Shown here in pieces: positions 1 to 8,199 of a stretch of DNA of 55,174 nucleotides; within the stretch, counting starts at the first letter, position 1; every line of letters begins with the position of its first letter. A program made the position numbers and the translations under genes. A model generated the notes under the pieces. That model was not told where the DNA came from and ran no database searches. It saw only the letters and a program-made list of their open reading frames with translations. Origin of the DNA: Methylobacterium variabile (GTDB lineage Bacteria; Pseudomonadota; Alphaproteobacteria; Rhizobiales; Beijerinckiaceae); contig NZ_LABY01000073.1 of assembly GCF_001043975.1 (NCBI RefSeq), forward strand, positions 1 to 55,174. The letters are read 5' to 3'.

Positions 1-103
1 TTTTCACACAGCCTCCACCCTCAGCAGCCTTTCATGCGGTCAGGCTGATGGGGCTCGGACCCTCGACCAGGGGATCGTCTCCTCGCTCAAGGAATCGTGA
101 GCG

Positions 104-199
104 GTGATCCGTCCCCGGCAGAACACGGACAACCGCGTGAGGCCACACTCGTCCTTGGGCCATCGGCCGCCCGCACCCGTCACCGTCCCGGATCGGGCC
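104..199 (+). pseudogene. Remnant of an IS3/IS481-type transposase C-terminus
   Basis: The reading frame encodes a short stretch with the residues NRVRPHSSLGHRPPAP. This is the hallmark C-terminal end of DDE integrase-core transposases of the IS3/IS481 group, normally (Y)N.VRPHSSLGYRPPAP. No upstream catalytic DDE region, inverted repeats or target duplication can be seen, since only 103 bases precede it, so this is either a decayed scrap or the tail of an element that starts left of the window. The frame stays open to about 511 but the sequence beyond the motif looks non-coding. Confidence 0.5.
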
Positions 200-444
200 G
201 TCCGGCGACCACCATGCAGGAGCCTCTCGTTCGGCCCGGTCCAAAATACCGGTCGTGTCGAATACACTCGCGGCGAGAGTGCGAGCCCCTGGATTGCCGA
301 CGGGTGTCGCTCGTTCTGCTGCACGATGTTGAAAGCGCGAGCTGCATTAACTCCGCCGGTCCGGCGAGTTCCAGTCGATGCTTGTCGACGTCTCGACGAC
401 GGACGTCCCTTCCGTCGCCGTCAGCATGGCCCTGCCGGTTTTCA

Positions 445-456
445 TGAAACGTTTCA
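445..456. promoter_or_regulatory. Upstream operator O1, LacI-family type (TGAAACGTTTCA)
   Basis: This is a perfect 12-bp palindrome with a central CG, the usual form of a LacI/GalR-family operator. An identical 12-mer lies at 595-606, 150 bp away centre to centre. A LacI-type regulator is encoded in the same operon at 11818-12876, so autoregulation of the gene run by repression, possibly with looping between the two sites, is the natural inference. Confidence 0.7.
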
Positions 457-594
457 AAAAACGGCCAGGCTTTGCAATGTTTACTTTGCTTTCGCGGCGC
501 ATGAGAGCTGACGATTTGGGGCCCGGGCCACACCGCGAATGATGTGCGCCGAGGAAATCCGCCGGACGGAGCGACGCGCGCCATTCCAGATTTT

Positions 595-606
595 TGAAAC
601 GTTTCA
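595..606. promoter_or_regulatory. Promoter-proximal operator O2, LacI-family type (TGAAACGTTTCA)
   Basis: This second exact copy of the 12-bp palindrome ends at base 606, one base before a consensus -35 hexamer (TTGACA, 607-612). A bound dimer here would cover or crowd the -35 box and block RNA polymerase. Identity with O1 over all 12 bases is unlikely by chance in such GC-rich DNA. Confidence 0.75.
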
Positions 607-636
607 TTGACAGAGCCTGCACCCCGCCCCTAGGAT
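607..636 (+). promoter_or_regulatory. Sigma-70-type promoter of the catabolic operon
   Basis: TTGACA at 607-612 matches the -35 consensus perfectly. TAGGAT at 631-636 matches 4 of 6 bases of the -10 consensus, and the spacer is 18 bp. Transcription would start near 643, leaving a leader of about 77 nt before the first start codon at 720. Operator O2 touches the -35 box. This is a sequence-based prediction. Confidence 0.65.
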
Positions 637-719
637 GCCTCACGATCCGGACGAGAGGCACGAAGAGGCCTTCTGGCGGCTCGAGTCGGCGCTCGAGGGA
701 GCGCTGCACGGGAGGAGAC

Positions 720-1895
720 ATGATGGCGTTTCGCGCTCGGCGCGCCGTGATCGGCGCATTGCTGGCATCCGTCACGTTCTGCGGTGCGGTATCGGCGTGT
801 GAACTGAAGATCGGCGCACCGGCCGTCCTGTCGGGCCCGGCCGCCCAATGGGGGATCGCCCTGCGGGGGGCGCTCGAGTTCGTCGCCAAGGAGACGGCGC
901 AGGAGCGCCGGCTCGTGATCGGCGGCAAGCCTTGCACCGTCTCGGTGAAGGCGATCGACTCCAAGTACACCGCCGAGGGAGCCGCCTCGGCCATGAACGC
1001 GCTGGCCGCCGAGGGCATCAACGTGATCGTCGGCCCCGTCGGCTCGCCCGAGGTGACCGGGATGAAGCCCGTGGCCCTCCGCAACCGCATGGTCGCGATG
1101 GTCAACAGCTTTGCCAGGGATTCGATCGGCCCGCGCTGGCCGAACGTCTTCCACATCGGCCCGGGCCCGTCGGGATGGGCCGGCCCGATCATCGACGAGG
1201 GACGCAAGCACTTCAACTTCTCCTCTGTCGGCATCGTCGCCCCGAACGATCAAGGCGGCACGGACGTCGCAGGCGTCAATGCCGAGATCTTCAAGAAGAA
1301 GGGCGTGACCGTCGTCGAGGAATACTACCAGCGCGGCACGACCAACTTCGCGCCGATCGTCACGCGCGTGCTCCGCTCCAGTCCCGGTGCGATCGACCTC
1401 GCGTCCTCGCCCGCGGGCGACGCCGGCATCATCATCAAGCAGTTGCGCCAGGCCGGCTTCAACGGGCCGATCTTTCGCCTCGGCGGCCCGGGCTTCGAGG
1501 AGATCGCCCGCGTGGCCGGCGGCGTCGAGGTGTTGAAGGACTTCCTCTGGTACGAGCCCGTTGCGATGGATGAGGGCCTGCGCGCGCTCGAGAAGAAGCA
1601 CCAGGAACTGATGGGCAGCCCGCGCCCGGAGAACGCCGACTTCTTCCGTTGGGTGTTCGCGGCGCGGATGATGGTCAAGGCCGCGCAGGCCGCCCAGTCG
1701 GTCGACAAGCCGCAGGCGATCGCCGACGCCATGCGCAAGCTGCCGGTCGAGGACGAGAACATCGGCAAGGGATACTGGATCGGTCAGCAGTTCTTCGGGA
1801 TCAACCAGGAGATGTCCTACCCGTTCGCGATCGGACAGGTCAGGGGCGGCAAGGTCCAGGACTACATCCGCGCGGACGCCGTCAAAGAAGACTGA
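720..1895 (+). CDS. ABC transporter substrate-binding protein, HAAT/branched-chain amino acid type
   Basis: This is a periplasmic ligand-binding protein of the Peripla_BP_6 (LivJ-like) family, 391 residues, which delivers an organic acid or amino-acid-like ligand to the permeases encoded next. The N-terminus has arginines and a hydrophobic segment ending VSA before Cys27; V-S-A-C also fits a loose lipobox, so it may be a lipoprotein. The ATG at 720 is chosen because GGAGGA lies just upstream and the signal peptide starts there, although the frame is open from 594. It is the first gene of the operon, 14 nt before the LivH-type permease gene. The ligand is not evident from sequence. The downstream genes suggest a carboxylic acid rather than leucine. 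Confidence 0.9.
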   Translation: MMAFRARRAVIGALLASVTFCGAVSACELKIGAPAVLSGPAAQWGIALRGALEFVAKETAQERRLVIGGKPCTVSVKAIDSKYTAEGAASAMNALAAEGINVIVGPVGSPEVTGMKPVALRNRMVAMVNSFARDSIGPRWPNVFHIGPGPSGWAGPIIDEGRKHFNFSSVGIVAPNDQGGTDVAGVNAEIFKKKGVTVVEEYYQRGTTNFAPIVTRVLRSSPGAIDLASSPAGDAGIIIKQLRQAGFNGPIFRLGGPGFEEIARVAGGVEVLKDFLWYEPVAMDEGLRALEKKHQELMGSPRPENADFFRWVFAARMMVKAAQAAQSVDKPQAIADAMRKLPVEDENIGKGYWIGQQFFGINQEMSYPFAIGQVRGGKVQDYIRADAVKED

Positions 1896-1909
1896 TCGTC
1901 GGAGGAACG

Positions 1910-2776
1910 ATGGACAACCTCATTGCGACGGGGCTGATCGGGATCAGCCTCGGATCCCAGTACGCGCTCCTGGCGCTCGGCTTCACCTTGATCTTCGGCA
2001 TCCTCGGCGTCGTCAACTTCGCCCATGGCGGCTTCTACGTGATGGGCGGCTACGTCGCCTATTACTGCTCCGTCGTGCTCGGGCTGCCCTTCCCGGTCGC
2101 CGTGCTCGCCGCGGCGATCGCCACGGCGGCCCTGGGCTGGCTGTTCGAGACGGTCATCCTCGAGCGCGTGATCGAGGACCATCAGGCGACCCTCATGGTC
2201 ACCATGGGGTTCTACCTCGTCATGGCGACCGCGATCCTTCTCGTCTTCGGTCCGGAATCGCCCGAGTTCTCGTTCCCGATCACCGGTGTGTGGCGCGCGG
2301 GCGGTGCCTACGTCCCCTACGCGAACATGGTCGTCATCGGCGTCTGCCTCGCGGCGATCGTCTCGGTCTACTGGCTCATCTACCGCTCCGGCATCGGGCG
2401 CGCGATGCGCGCCATGGCGGAGGACCGGGCGGTGGCGAGCGCGCTCGGGATGCGCACGCGGGCGCTGTTCCCCTTCGCCTTCGCGCTTGCCACGGGCCTC
2501 GCCGGCCTGACGGGCGCGCTCGTCACGCCCATTCTGGCGCTCGCCCCCCATGTCGGCGACCCGGTGCTCGCCTTCTCGTTCCTCACCGTCATCCTCGGGG
2601 GGCTCGGAAGCGTCGCCGGGGCGACGGTCGCCGCCTTCATCGTCGGCATGGTCGAGGCCTACGCCGCCGTCTACCTCGGCGGCTCGAAGGGGGCGCTCGC
2701 GCTCTTCGTCCTCGTCCTCCTCATCCTCGTGGTTCGCCCGCAGGGTCTTCTCGGCAGGGAGGTGCGGCGGGCATGA
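1910..2776 (+). CDS. ABC transporter permease, LivH type
   Basis: This inner-membrane permease of the HAAT importer has 288 residues, the usual LivH length, with about eight hydrophobic segments. The opening residues GLIGISLGSQYALLALGFTL and the motif GVVNFAHGGFYVMGGY are typical of LivH. The C-terminal VVRPQGLLG tail is also family-typical. The ATG at 1910 follows GGAGGAACG. The gene overlaps the next one by ATGA, which suggests translational coupling with its partner permease. Confidence 0.93.
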   Translation: MDNLIATGLIGISLGSQYALLALGFTLIFGILGVVNFAHGGFYVMGGYVAYYCSVVLGLPFPVAVLAAAIATAALGWLFETVILERVIEDHQATLMVTMGFYLVMATAILLVFGPESPEFSFPITGVWRAGGAYVPYANMVVIGVCLAAIVSVYWLIYRSGIGRAMRAMAEDRAVASALGMRTRALFPFAFALATGLAGLTGALVTPILALAPHVGDPVLAFSFLTVILGGLGSVAGATVAAFIVGMVEAYAAVYLGGSKGALALFVLVLLILVVRPQGLLGREVRRA

Positions 2777-3825
2777 GCGACCGGGCAGCAGTCACGCGCC
2801 TCCCGCAGGCGCGCCGTCCCGCCCTCCTGGGCGGCTACGAATGGGCAACGCTCTGCGTGGTCGGGCTCGCCTTCGCGGTGCCGGTGCTCACCCGCAACCC
2901 GCAGATCCTCTCGCAGACGAACCTGATCCTCATCGCGGCCACCGCCTCGCTGGGCGTCTACATCATGCTGCGAATGGACCTGATGAGCTTCGCCGTGCCG
3001 GCGTTCATGGCGATTGGCGGCTACACGGTCGCCCTGCTCAGCCTGCGGCTCGGCGTCACCGACGCCATCCTGCTCGGGGTCGCCGCCTTCGCCATGCCGG
3101 CGCTGTGCGCCATCCCGCTCGGCTGGCTGATCCTGCGCTTGAAGGGGGTCTACTTCGTCCTCGTCACCTTCGTGCTGACGGAGATCGTCCAGCTCCTCCT
3201 GTTCGAGGCGACGCCCTTGACCGGCGGCTCCAACGGCCTCGTGGGGATGCCGGCGGTGACCCTCTTCGGCATCGAGCTGATGGACAACAGCCAGGTGCTG
3301 CTGACCACGGCCGGCCTCGCCTTCGCCGGCTTCACGATCACCGCGCTCTTCACCCGGTACTTCCGCTACGAGTTCGCGGCGATCGAGAAGAACGACGTGC
3401 TCGCCGAGAGCCTCGGCCTGGCCTGCTGGCGCTACAAGGCGCTGGCCTTCTCGGTCGCGGCCGGGGTCTCGGGCCTCGCCGGCTTCGCGCTGGTGAACAT
3501 GCTGCTCACGGCGCACCCGACGTCCTTCGCGCCGATGTCCTCGGTGAACTACATCACCTACACCATCGTGGGCGGAAAGGGCGCGATCCTCGGCACGCTC
3601 GGCGGCGCCGCGCTCCTCGTGACGGCGACCGACCTCTTCGCCCTGAAGGGCGAGCTATCCCCGGGCCTGTTCGGGCTCCTGATCATCGTCGTCACGCTGG
3701 TGGCGCGGGGCGGCATCATCGGGCTCGCCTCGAAGGCCGTGGGGCGCCTGCGGCGGGCGCTCCCGGGGGCGGCCGCCCCGGTCTCCACCATCGCCGCGGT
3801 TCCGGCGCGGGGGGTGAAGTCGTGA
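2773..3825 (+). CDS. ABC transporter permease, LivM type
   Basis: This second inner-membrane subunit has 350 residues and pairs with the LivH-type protein to form the channel. About ten hydrophobic segments are visible, and the conserved LivM region around residues 190-260 (AIEKNDVLAESLGLACWRYKALAFSVAAG) is present. It starts at an ATG inside the ATGA overlap with livH. It ends overlapping the GTG start of the ATPase gene, so all transporter genes appear coupled. Confidence 0.92.
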   Translation: MSDRAAVTRLPQARRPALLGGYEWATLCVVGLAFAVPVLTRNPQILSQTNLILIAATASLGVYIMLRMDLMSFAVPAFMAIGGYTVALLSLRLGVTDAILLGVAAFAMPALCAIPLGWLILRLKGVYFVLVTFVLTEIVQLLLFEATPLTGGSNGLVGMPAVTLFGIELMDNSQVLLTTAGLAFAGFTITALFTRYFRYEFAAIEKNDVLAESLGLACWRYKALAFSVAAGVSGLAGFALVNMLLTAHPTSFAPMSSVNYITYTIVGGKGAILGTLGGAALLVTATDLFALKGELSPGLFGLLIIVVTLVARGGIIGLASKAVGRLRRALPGAAAPVSTIAAVPARGVKS

Positions 3826-4589
3826 GCGCGCACCCGACCATTCCCGCCGACGCCCTGCGCGCCGACGGCATCTCGAAGGCGTTCGGCGGCCTCAAGGTCT
3901 TCCACGACGTGAGCTTCACGCTGCCGCCGGCCGGCCTCCTCGGGGTCATCGGCCCCAACGGGGCGGGCAAGACGACGATGATCAACATCATGTCCGGCCG
4001 GCTGCCGCTGAGTTCGGGCAGGGTCATGCTCGGCGACACGCGAATCGACGGCCGTCCCGTCTACGCGAATGCGGGGCAGGGGCTGGTCCGCAGCTTCCAG
4101 CAGACCGCGATCTTCGCCGGCTCCAGCGTCGAGGACAACCTGATCGCGGCCCTGCGCTTCGCCAAGCGCGACCGCGCGGTGCTCGAGCGCCTGGCGCCCC
4201 TGCTCGACCGGTTCGGGCTCCTCGAGTGCTGGGGACGCCACGCCGAGGTGCTGCCTTACGGCCTCCAGAAGATGCTCGGCCTGACCATGGCGCTGGCGAC
4301 GCAGCCGAAGATGCTGCTGCTCGACGAACCGGCCGCCGGGCTCGAGAAGTCCGAGCGCTCCAACATCGACGCCTACGTGGACTTCGCGCAGCGCGAGTTC
4401 GAGTGCGGCATCCTGCTCGTCGAGCACGACATGGACCTGATCCGGCGCCTGTGCCCGCAGGTGATCGTTCTCGACGGCGGCCGCCTGATCGCGGCCGGGC
4501 CGCCGGCCGAGGTCCTGAGCCGCAAGGATGTGATCGACGCCTATCTCGGTGGCGCCGAGGAGGAGGACGACGATGCTCAGCATTCGTGA
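3822..4589 (+). CDS. ABC transporter ATP-binding protein, LivG type
   Basis: This cytoplasmic ATPase of the HAAT importer has 255 residues. It shows Walker [10 protein letters not shown] near residue 47, Walker [11 protein letters not shown] and the H-loop residues VEHDMDLI. The ABC signature is degenerate: the usual LSxGxQ is replaced by LPYGLQK, which is worth noting because some LivG proteins carry such variants. The start is a GTG at 3822 overlapping the livM stop. The 3' end overlaps the next ATPase gene by 17 nt. Confidence 0.9.
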   Translation: MSAHPTIPADALRADGISKAFGGLKVFHDVSFTLPPAGLLGVIGPNGAGKTTMINIMSGRLPLSSGRVMLGDTRIDGRPVYANAGQGLVRSFQQTAIFAGSSVEDNLIAALRFAKRDRAVLERLAPLLDRFGLLECWGRHAEVLPYGLQKMLGLTMALATQPKMLLLDEPAAGLEKSERSNIDAYVDFAQREFECGILLVEHDMDLIRRLCPQVIVLDGGRLIAAGPPAEVLSRKDVIDAYLGGAEEEDDDAQHS

Positions 4590-5265
4590 TCTCCACGTCT
4601 CCTACGGCGGCACCCGCGCCGTGGATGGGATCGACCTCGACGTCGGCGCCGGGGAAACCGTCCTGCTGATCGGCGCGAACGGCGCCGGCAAGTCGAGCCT
4701 GATCAACGCCGTGATCGGACTCGTCCGCACCGCCCGCGGCCGCATCACCTTCGAGGGCCGGGACATCGCCAGGCTGCCGAGCGACGCCCGCGCCCGCTTC
4801 GGGATCGGCTACTCGCCCGAGGGGCGGCGCGTCTTCCCGAGCATGAGCGTCAAGGACAACGTGCTGTCCGGAGCGGTGCGCCTGGCGCCGCGCGAGCAGG
4901 GGCGTCGCTGGGACGGGCTCGTGGCGTCGTTCCCCTTCCTGGCCGAGCGGCAGGCCCAGGCGGCGGGGGAGCTGTCGGGCGGCCAGCAGCAGCTCGTCGC
5001 CATCGCCCGCGCGATGAGCGGGGCGCCGAAGCTGCTCCTGCTCGACGAGCCGTTCCTCGGCCTCGCGCCGGTCTGGATCCAGCAGATCTCTGCGGCGGTC
5101 CGGCGGATGCAGGACGAGGGGATCGCGGTGCTGATGACGGAGCAGATGGCCCGTCCCGCGCTGCGCATCGCCCAGTACGGGCACGTGATGCGCTCCGGCC
5201 AGATCCGGCGTTCGGGCCGGACGGAGGAGATCAGGGGAGCCGCGCTCGCCGAGGAGTACCTGTGA
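4573..5265 (+). CDS. ABC transporter ATP-binding protein, LivF type
   Basis: This second ATPase of the importer has 230 residues. Walker A GANGAGKSS, signature LSGGQQQ and Walker B LLLDEPFLGLAP are intact, and the LivF-typical phrase SPEGRRVFPSMSVKDN is present. The ATG at 4573 is preceded by GAGGAGGACG inside the end of livG, a strong ribosome site and the reason for choosing this start. With the four preceding genes it makes a complete five-part importer. Confidence 0.93.
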   Translation: MLSIRDLHVSYGGTRAVDGIDLDVGAGETVLLIGANGAGKSSLINAVIGLVRTARGRITFEGRDIARLPSDARARFGIGYSPEGRRVFPSMSVKDNVLSGAVRLAPREQGRRWDGLVASFPFLAERQAQAAGELSGGQQQLVAIARAMSGAPKLLLLDEPFLGLAPVWIQQISAAVRRMQDEGIAVLMTEQMARPALRIAQYGHVMRSGQIRRSGRTEEIRGAALAEEYL

Positions 5266-6443
5266 CCCCGGCTCCGGTTTCCCACCATCCGATGAGGAGA
5301 AGCGATTTGCAGCGTACCGCACCACTCGGCGGTCTGACCGTTCTCGAGCTCGGCCACTCGGTGGCCGCGCCCTATGCCGGCCTGATCCTGGCCGAGCTCG
5401 GCGCGCGGGTGATCAAGGTCGAGAACCCGGCGACCGGCGACTACGCCCGCGGCTGGGGGCCCCCCTTCCTCGGCGACGACGCCACCGTCTTCCACGCCCT
5501 CAACCGCTCCAAGGAGAGCGTGACGCTCGACTTCTCGGACCCGGCGCAGAGAGCCGCGCTGAAGCGCCTGATCCTGGAATCGGACGCCGTCATCCAGAAC
5601 CTCCGGCCCGGCCTCCTCGAGAAGTTCGGCCTCGAGGCGGACGCGATGCGCCGGGAGAAGCCGGAGCTGATCTGGTGCGACATCGGCGCCTTCGGCAGCT
5701 CGGGCCCGCTGGCGCGCAAGCCCGGCTACGACCCGCTCGCCCAGGCGAGCTCGGGGATCATGTCGATCACCGGCGAGGCCGACCGGGCGCCGGTCCGCGT
5801 CGGCGTGTCCCTGGTGGACATGGGGGCCGGCATGTGGACCGTCATCGGCCTCCTCGCCGCGCTCTGCGAGCGCGGCGCGACCGGGACCGGCGCCCGGGTG
5901 TCGACCTCGCTCTTCGAGACCGGGCTCGCCTGGATGACGATCCCGCTCGCTGCGCACGCCGTCTCGGGCGAGGTGCGCAAGCCGCAGGGATCGGGCCTGG
6001 CCGAGATCGTCCCCTACCAGGCCTTCGAGGCGAGCGACGGCTGGGTGATGATCGCGGCGGGCAACGACAAGCTCTTCGCGCGGCTGTGCGAGGCGATCCC
6101 GGGGCTCGCGGAGGTCGGGCACGACCCCCGCTTCGCGCGAAACCGCGAGCGGGTGCTCCTGCGAGACGAGCTCGTACCGCGGATCGCGGCCGCCATCCGC
6201 GGCATGAGCGCGGCGGCCCTCGGCGCCGCCCTCGACGCCGCCCAGGTGCCGAACTGCCCGCTGCTCAGCATCGATCAGGTCTGGGCCCACCCGCAGACGC
6301 AGGCCGTCGGCATCCTCACCGAAGGGGCGGGCCACAGGTGGGTCGGGCTGCCGATCACGATCGACGACGTCCGCCCCACCTCGGGTGGGGCGGCGCCGGC
6401 CCTCGGCGCCCACAACGCAAGCCTTCTGCAGGATCACGGATGA
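5262..6443 (+). CDS. CaiB/BaiF-family CoA-transferase
   Basis: This is a class III CoA-transferase, moving CoA from a donor acyl-CoA to a carboxylic acid through an aspartyl-CoA thioester. Family motifs include GLTVLELGHSVAAPYAG near the start, LGARVIKVENP, and a conserved aspartate in the segment LIWCDIGAFGSSGP. The longest form starts at GTG 5262, overlapping the previous stop by 4 nt (393 residues). A TTG at 5307 with GAGGAG 7 nt upstream would give 378 residues beginning just before the conserved domain and may be the true start. It sits between the importer and beta-oxidation-like genes, so it probably activates the imported acid. Confidence 0.88.
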   Translation: MTPAPVSHHPMRRSDLQRTAPLGGLTVLELGHSVAAPYAGLILAELGARVIKVENPATGDYARGWGPPFLGDDATVFHALNRSKESVTLDFSDPAQRAALKRLILESDAVIQNLRPGLLEKFGLEADAMRREKPELIWCDIGAFGSSGPLARKPGYDPLAQASSGIMSITGEADRAPVRVGVSLVDMGAGMWTVIGLLAALCERGATGTGARVSTSLFETGLAWMTIPLAAHAVSGEVRKPQGSGLAEIVPYQAFEASDGWVMIAAGNDKLFARLCEAIPGLAEVGHDPRFARNRERVLLRDELVPRIAAAIRGMSAAALGAALDAAQVPNCPLLSIDQVWAHPQTQAVGILTEGAGHRWVGLPITIDDVRPTSGGAAPALGAHNASLLQDHG

Positions 6444-7234
6444 ACGCCACCTTCGAGACTCTCGGGCTGGAGCGGATCGACGACCACCTGCTCCTGGTCC
6501 GGCTGAACCGGCCGCAGGCGGCCAACGCGATGAACACCCGCATGGGCGAGGAGCTCCTCGACCTCTTCGAGCGGTTCCAGCTCGAGACGGACGGCGTGCG
6601 GGCGATCGTCGTCACCGGCGCCGGCGAGAAGGCCTTCTGCGCCGGGGGCGACCTCAAGGAGCGCAACGGCATGACCGATGCGCAGTGGCTGCGCCAGCAC
6701 GCCATGTTCGAGCGGATGCTGCGCGCGGTCGTCGCCTGTCCGGTGCCCCTGATCGGCGCGATCAACGGGGCGGCCTTCGGCGGGGGCTGCGAGCTCGCGG
6801 CGGCCCTGGATTTCACCTACGCGGCGGAGAGCGCGCGCTTCGCGCTGACCGAGGTGACGCTCGGGATCATGCCGGGGGCCGGCGGCACCCAGAACCTTCC
6901 GCGGGCGCTCGGCGAACGGCGTGCCAAGGAGATCATCCTGACGGGGCTGCCCTTCACCGCGCGGGAGGCCTGCGACTGGGGCCTCGTCAACCGCGTCCTG
7001 CCCCAGGGAGAGCTGCTGGAGGCCACCCTCGCCGTCGCGCGCCGGATCGCCGGCAACGCGCCGATCGCCGTGCGCCAGGCCAAGCAGTCGATCCACCGCG
7101 GCCTGCAGATGTCGCTCGCCGACGGGCTCGCCTTCGAGATCGAGTGCTACAACCGCATGGTCGCGACGCAGGACCGGCACGAGGGCGTGCGCGCCTTCAA
7201 CGAGAAGCGCAAACCGCAGTTCCGGGGAGTGTAG
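6440..7234 (+). CDS. Enoyl-CoA hydratase/isomerase family protein
   Basis: This crotonase-fold enzyme has 264 residues and would hydrate an alpha,beta-unsaturated acyl-CoA. The oxyanion-hole region (AFCAGGDLKE and NGAAFGGGCELA) is intact. Glu118 and Glu138 lie 20 residues apart, as do the two catalytic glutamates of true hydratases (E144/E164 of rat crotonase). The phrase IMPGAGGTQNLPRALG is close to AUH/methylglutaconyl-CoA hydratase types. It overlaps the CoA-transferase gene by ATGA and lies 3 nt before the lyase gene. This supports, but does not prove, a 3-methylglutaconyl-CoA hydratase-like role. Confidence 0.88.
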   Translation: MNATFETLGLERIDDHLLLVRLNRPQAANAMNTRMGEELLDLFERFQLETDGVRAIVVTGAGEKAFCAGGDLKERNGMTDAQWLRQHAMFERMLRAVVACPVPLIGAINGAAFGGGCELAAALDFTYAAESARFALTEVTLGIMPGAGGTQNLPRALGERRAKEIILTGLPFTAREACDWGLVNRVLPQGELLEATLAVARRIAGNAPIAVRQAKQSIHRGLQMSLADGLAFEIECYNRMVATQDRHEGVRAFNEKRKPQFRGV

Positions 7235-7237
7235 CGC

Positions 7238-8191
7238 ATGCCGGAACACGCGATCCTGCGCGAGGTCGGCCTGCGGGACGGCATCCAGATGGCGGCGCGC
7301 TTCCTGCCGACGGAGCGCAAGCGCGAATGGGCGCTGCGGCTGAAGGAGGCCGGACTGCGCGAGATCGAGCTGACCTCCTTCGTGCCCGCGAAGGTGGTGC
7401 CCCAGTTCGCCGACGCCGACGCGCTCGCGGCCGCCCTGCCGGAGCTCTCCGGCGTGACCGCCTCGGCCCTCGTGCCGAACCTGAAGGGCGCGGAGCGGGC
7501 GCTCGCCGCCGGCTTCACCCACGTCAACTACGTCCTGTCGATCTCGGAGGCCCACAGCCGGTCCAACGTGCGCCGCTCGACCGACGAGGCGATCGCGGAG
7601 TTCGAGCGGATCGTCGCCCTGAAGCGGACGCAGGACGGCCGCGGCCTCGTGCTCGGCGTGGGGCTCGCCACGAGCTTCGGGTGCACGCTCCAGGGGCACG
7701 TCGATCCGGACCGGGTGTTCGAGGTCGCCGCGAAGGTGGCCGAGGGCGGCGCCGACGAGCTGATCGTCGCCGACACCGTCGGCTACGGCAACCCGGCCCA
7801 GGTCAAGACCCTTCTGCCGACGATCCTGGCCATCGCGGGGGAGCGGCGGGTGGTCTGCCACTTCCACGACACGCGCGGGCTCGGCCTCGCCAACGTCGCG
7901 GCGGCGCTCGATGCGGGCGTGCGCGCCTTCGACAGCTCGCTCGCCGGCCTCGGCGGCTGCCCCTTCGCGCCCGGCGCGACCGGCAACATCAACACCGAGG
8001 ACGCCGCCTTCATGCTCGACAGCATGGGCTTTGCCACCGGCATCGACATCCCGGCGCTCCTCGCGCTGCGCCGCGACGTGGAGGGCTGGCTCGGCGACGA
8101 GCGCTACAGCGGCGCGATCGCCCGTGCCGGCCTCCCCAAGACCTACGCGACCGCCCCCCGGACGGCCGCAGCCCCCGCCCTCGCTTCGTGA
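7238..8191 (+). CDS. Hydroxymethylglutaryl-CoA lyase family protein
   Basis: This metal-dependent TIM-barrel lyase (317 residues) cleaves 3-hydroxy-3-methylglutaryl-CoA or a close homologue into an acyl-CoA and a ketoacid. The active-site pair R13-D14 (REVGLRDG), the metal ligands in CHFHD (His208, His210) and the loop GLGGCPFAPGATGN with catalytic Cys241 are all present. It differs from isopropylmalate synthases by this Cys loop. Citramalyl-CoA-like or isohexenylglutaryl-CoA-like substrates remain possible. It forms a tight block with the hydratase upstream and dehydrogenase downstream (8 nt gap). Confidence 0.88.
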   Translation: MPEHAILREVGLRDGIQMAARFLPTERKREWALRLKEAGLREIELTSFVPAKVVPQFADADALAAALPELSGVTASALVPNLKGAERALAAGFTHVNYVLSISEAHSRSNVRRSTDEAIAEFERIVALKRTQDGRGLVLGVGLATSFGCTLQGHVDPDRVFEVAAKVAEGGADELIVADTVGYGNPAQVKTLLPTILAIAGERRVVCHFHDTRGLGLANVAAALDAGVRAFDSSLAGLGGCPFAPGATGNINTEDAAFMLDSMGFATGIDIPALLALRRDVEGWLGDERYSGAIARAGLPKTYATAPRTAAAPALAS

Positions 8192-8199
8192 GATCAGAC

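Noticed and set aside
1..720. Genes in the first 700 bp other than the transposase scrap
   Set aside because: The overlapping open frames on both strands have no motifs or start signals, and the region contains the operators and promoter of the operon.
2550..3821. N-terminal extension of the LivG-type ATPase frame across the LivM gene
   Set aside because: The extension is Arg/Pro-rich and overlaps a clear permease gene. The GTG at 3822 starts the ATPase domain properly.
6434..7867. Long antisense frames, for example a 477-residue minus-strand frame over the hydratase and lyase genes
   Set aside because: The translation is rich in Arg, Gly, Pro and His with no domain, as expected for the shadow strand of GC-rich genes. 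The plus-strand genes have full motif support.
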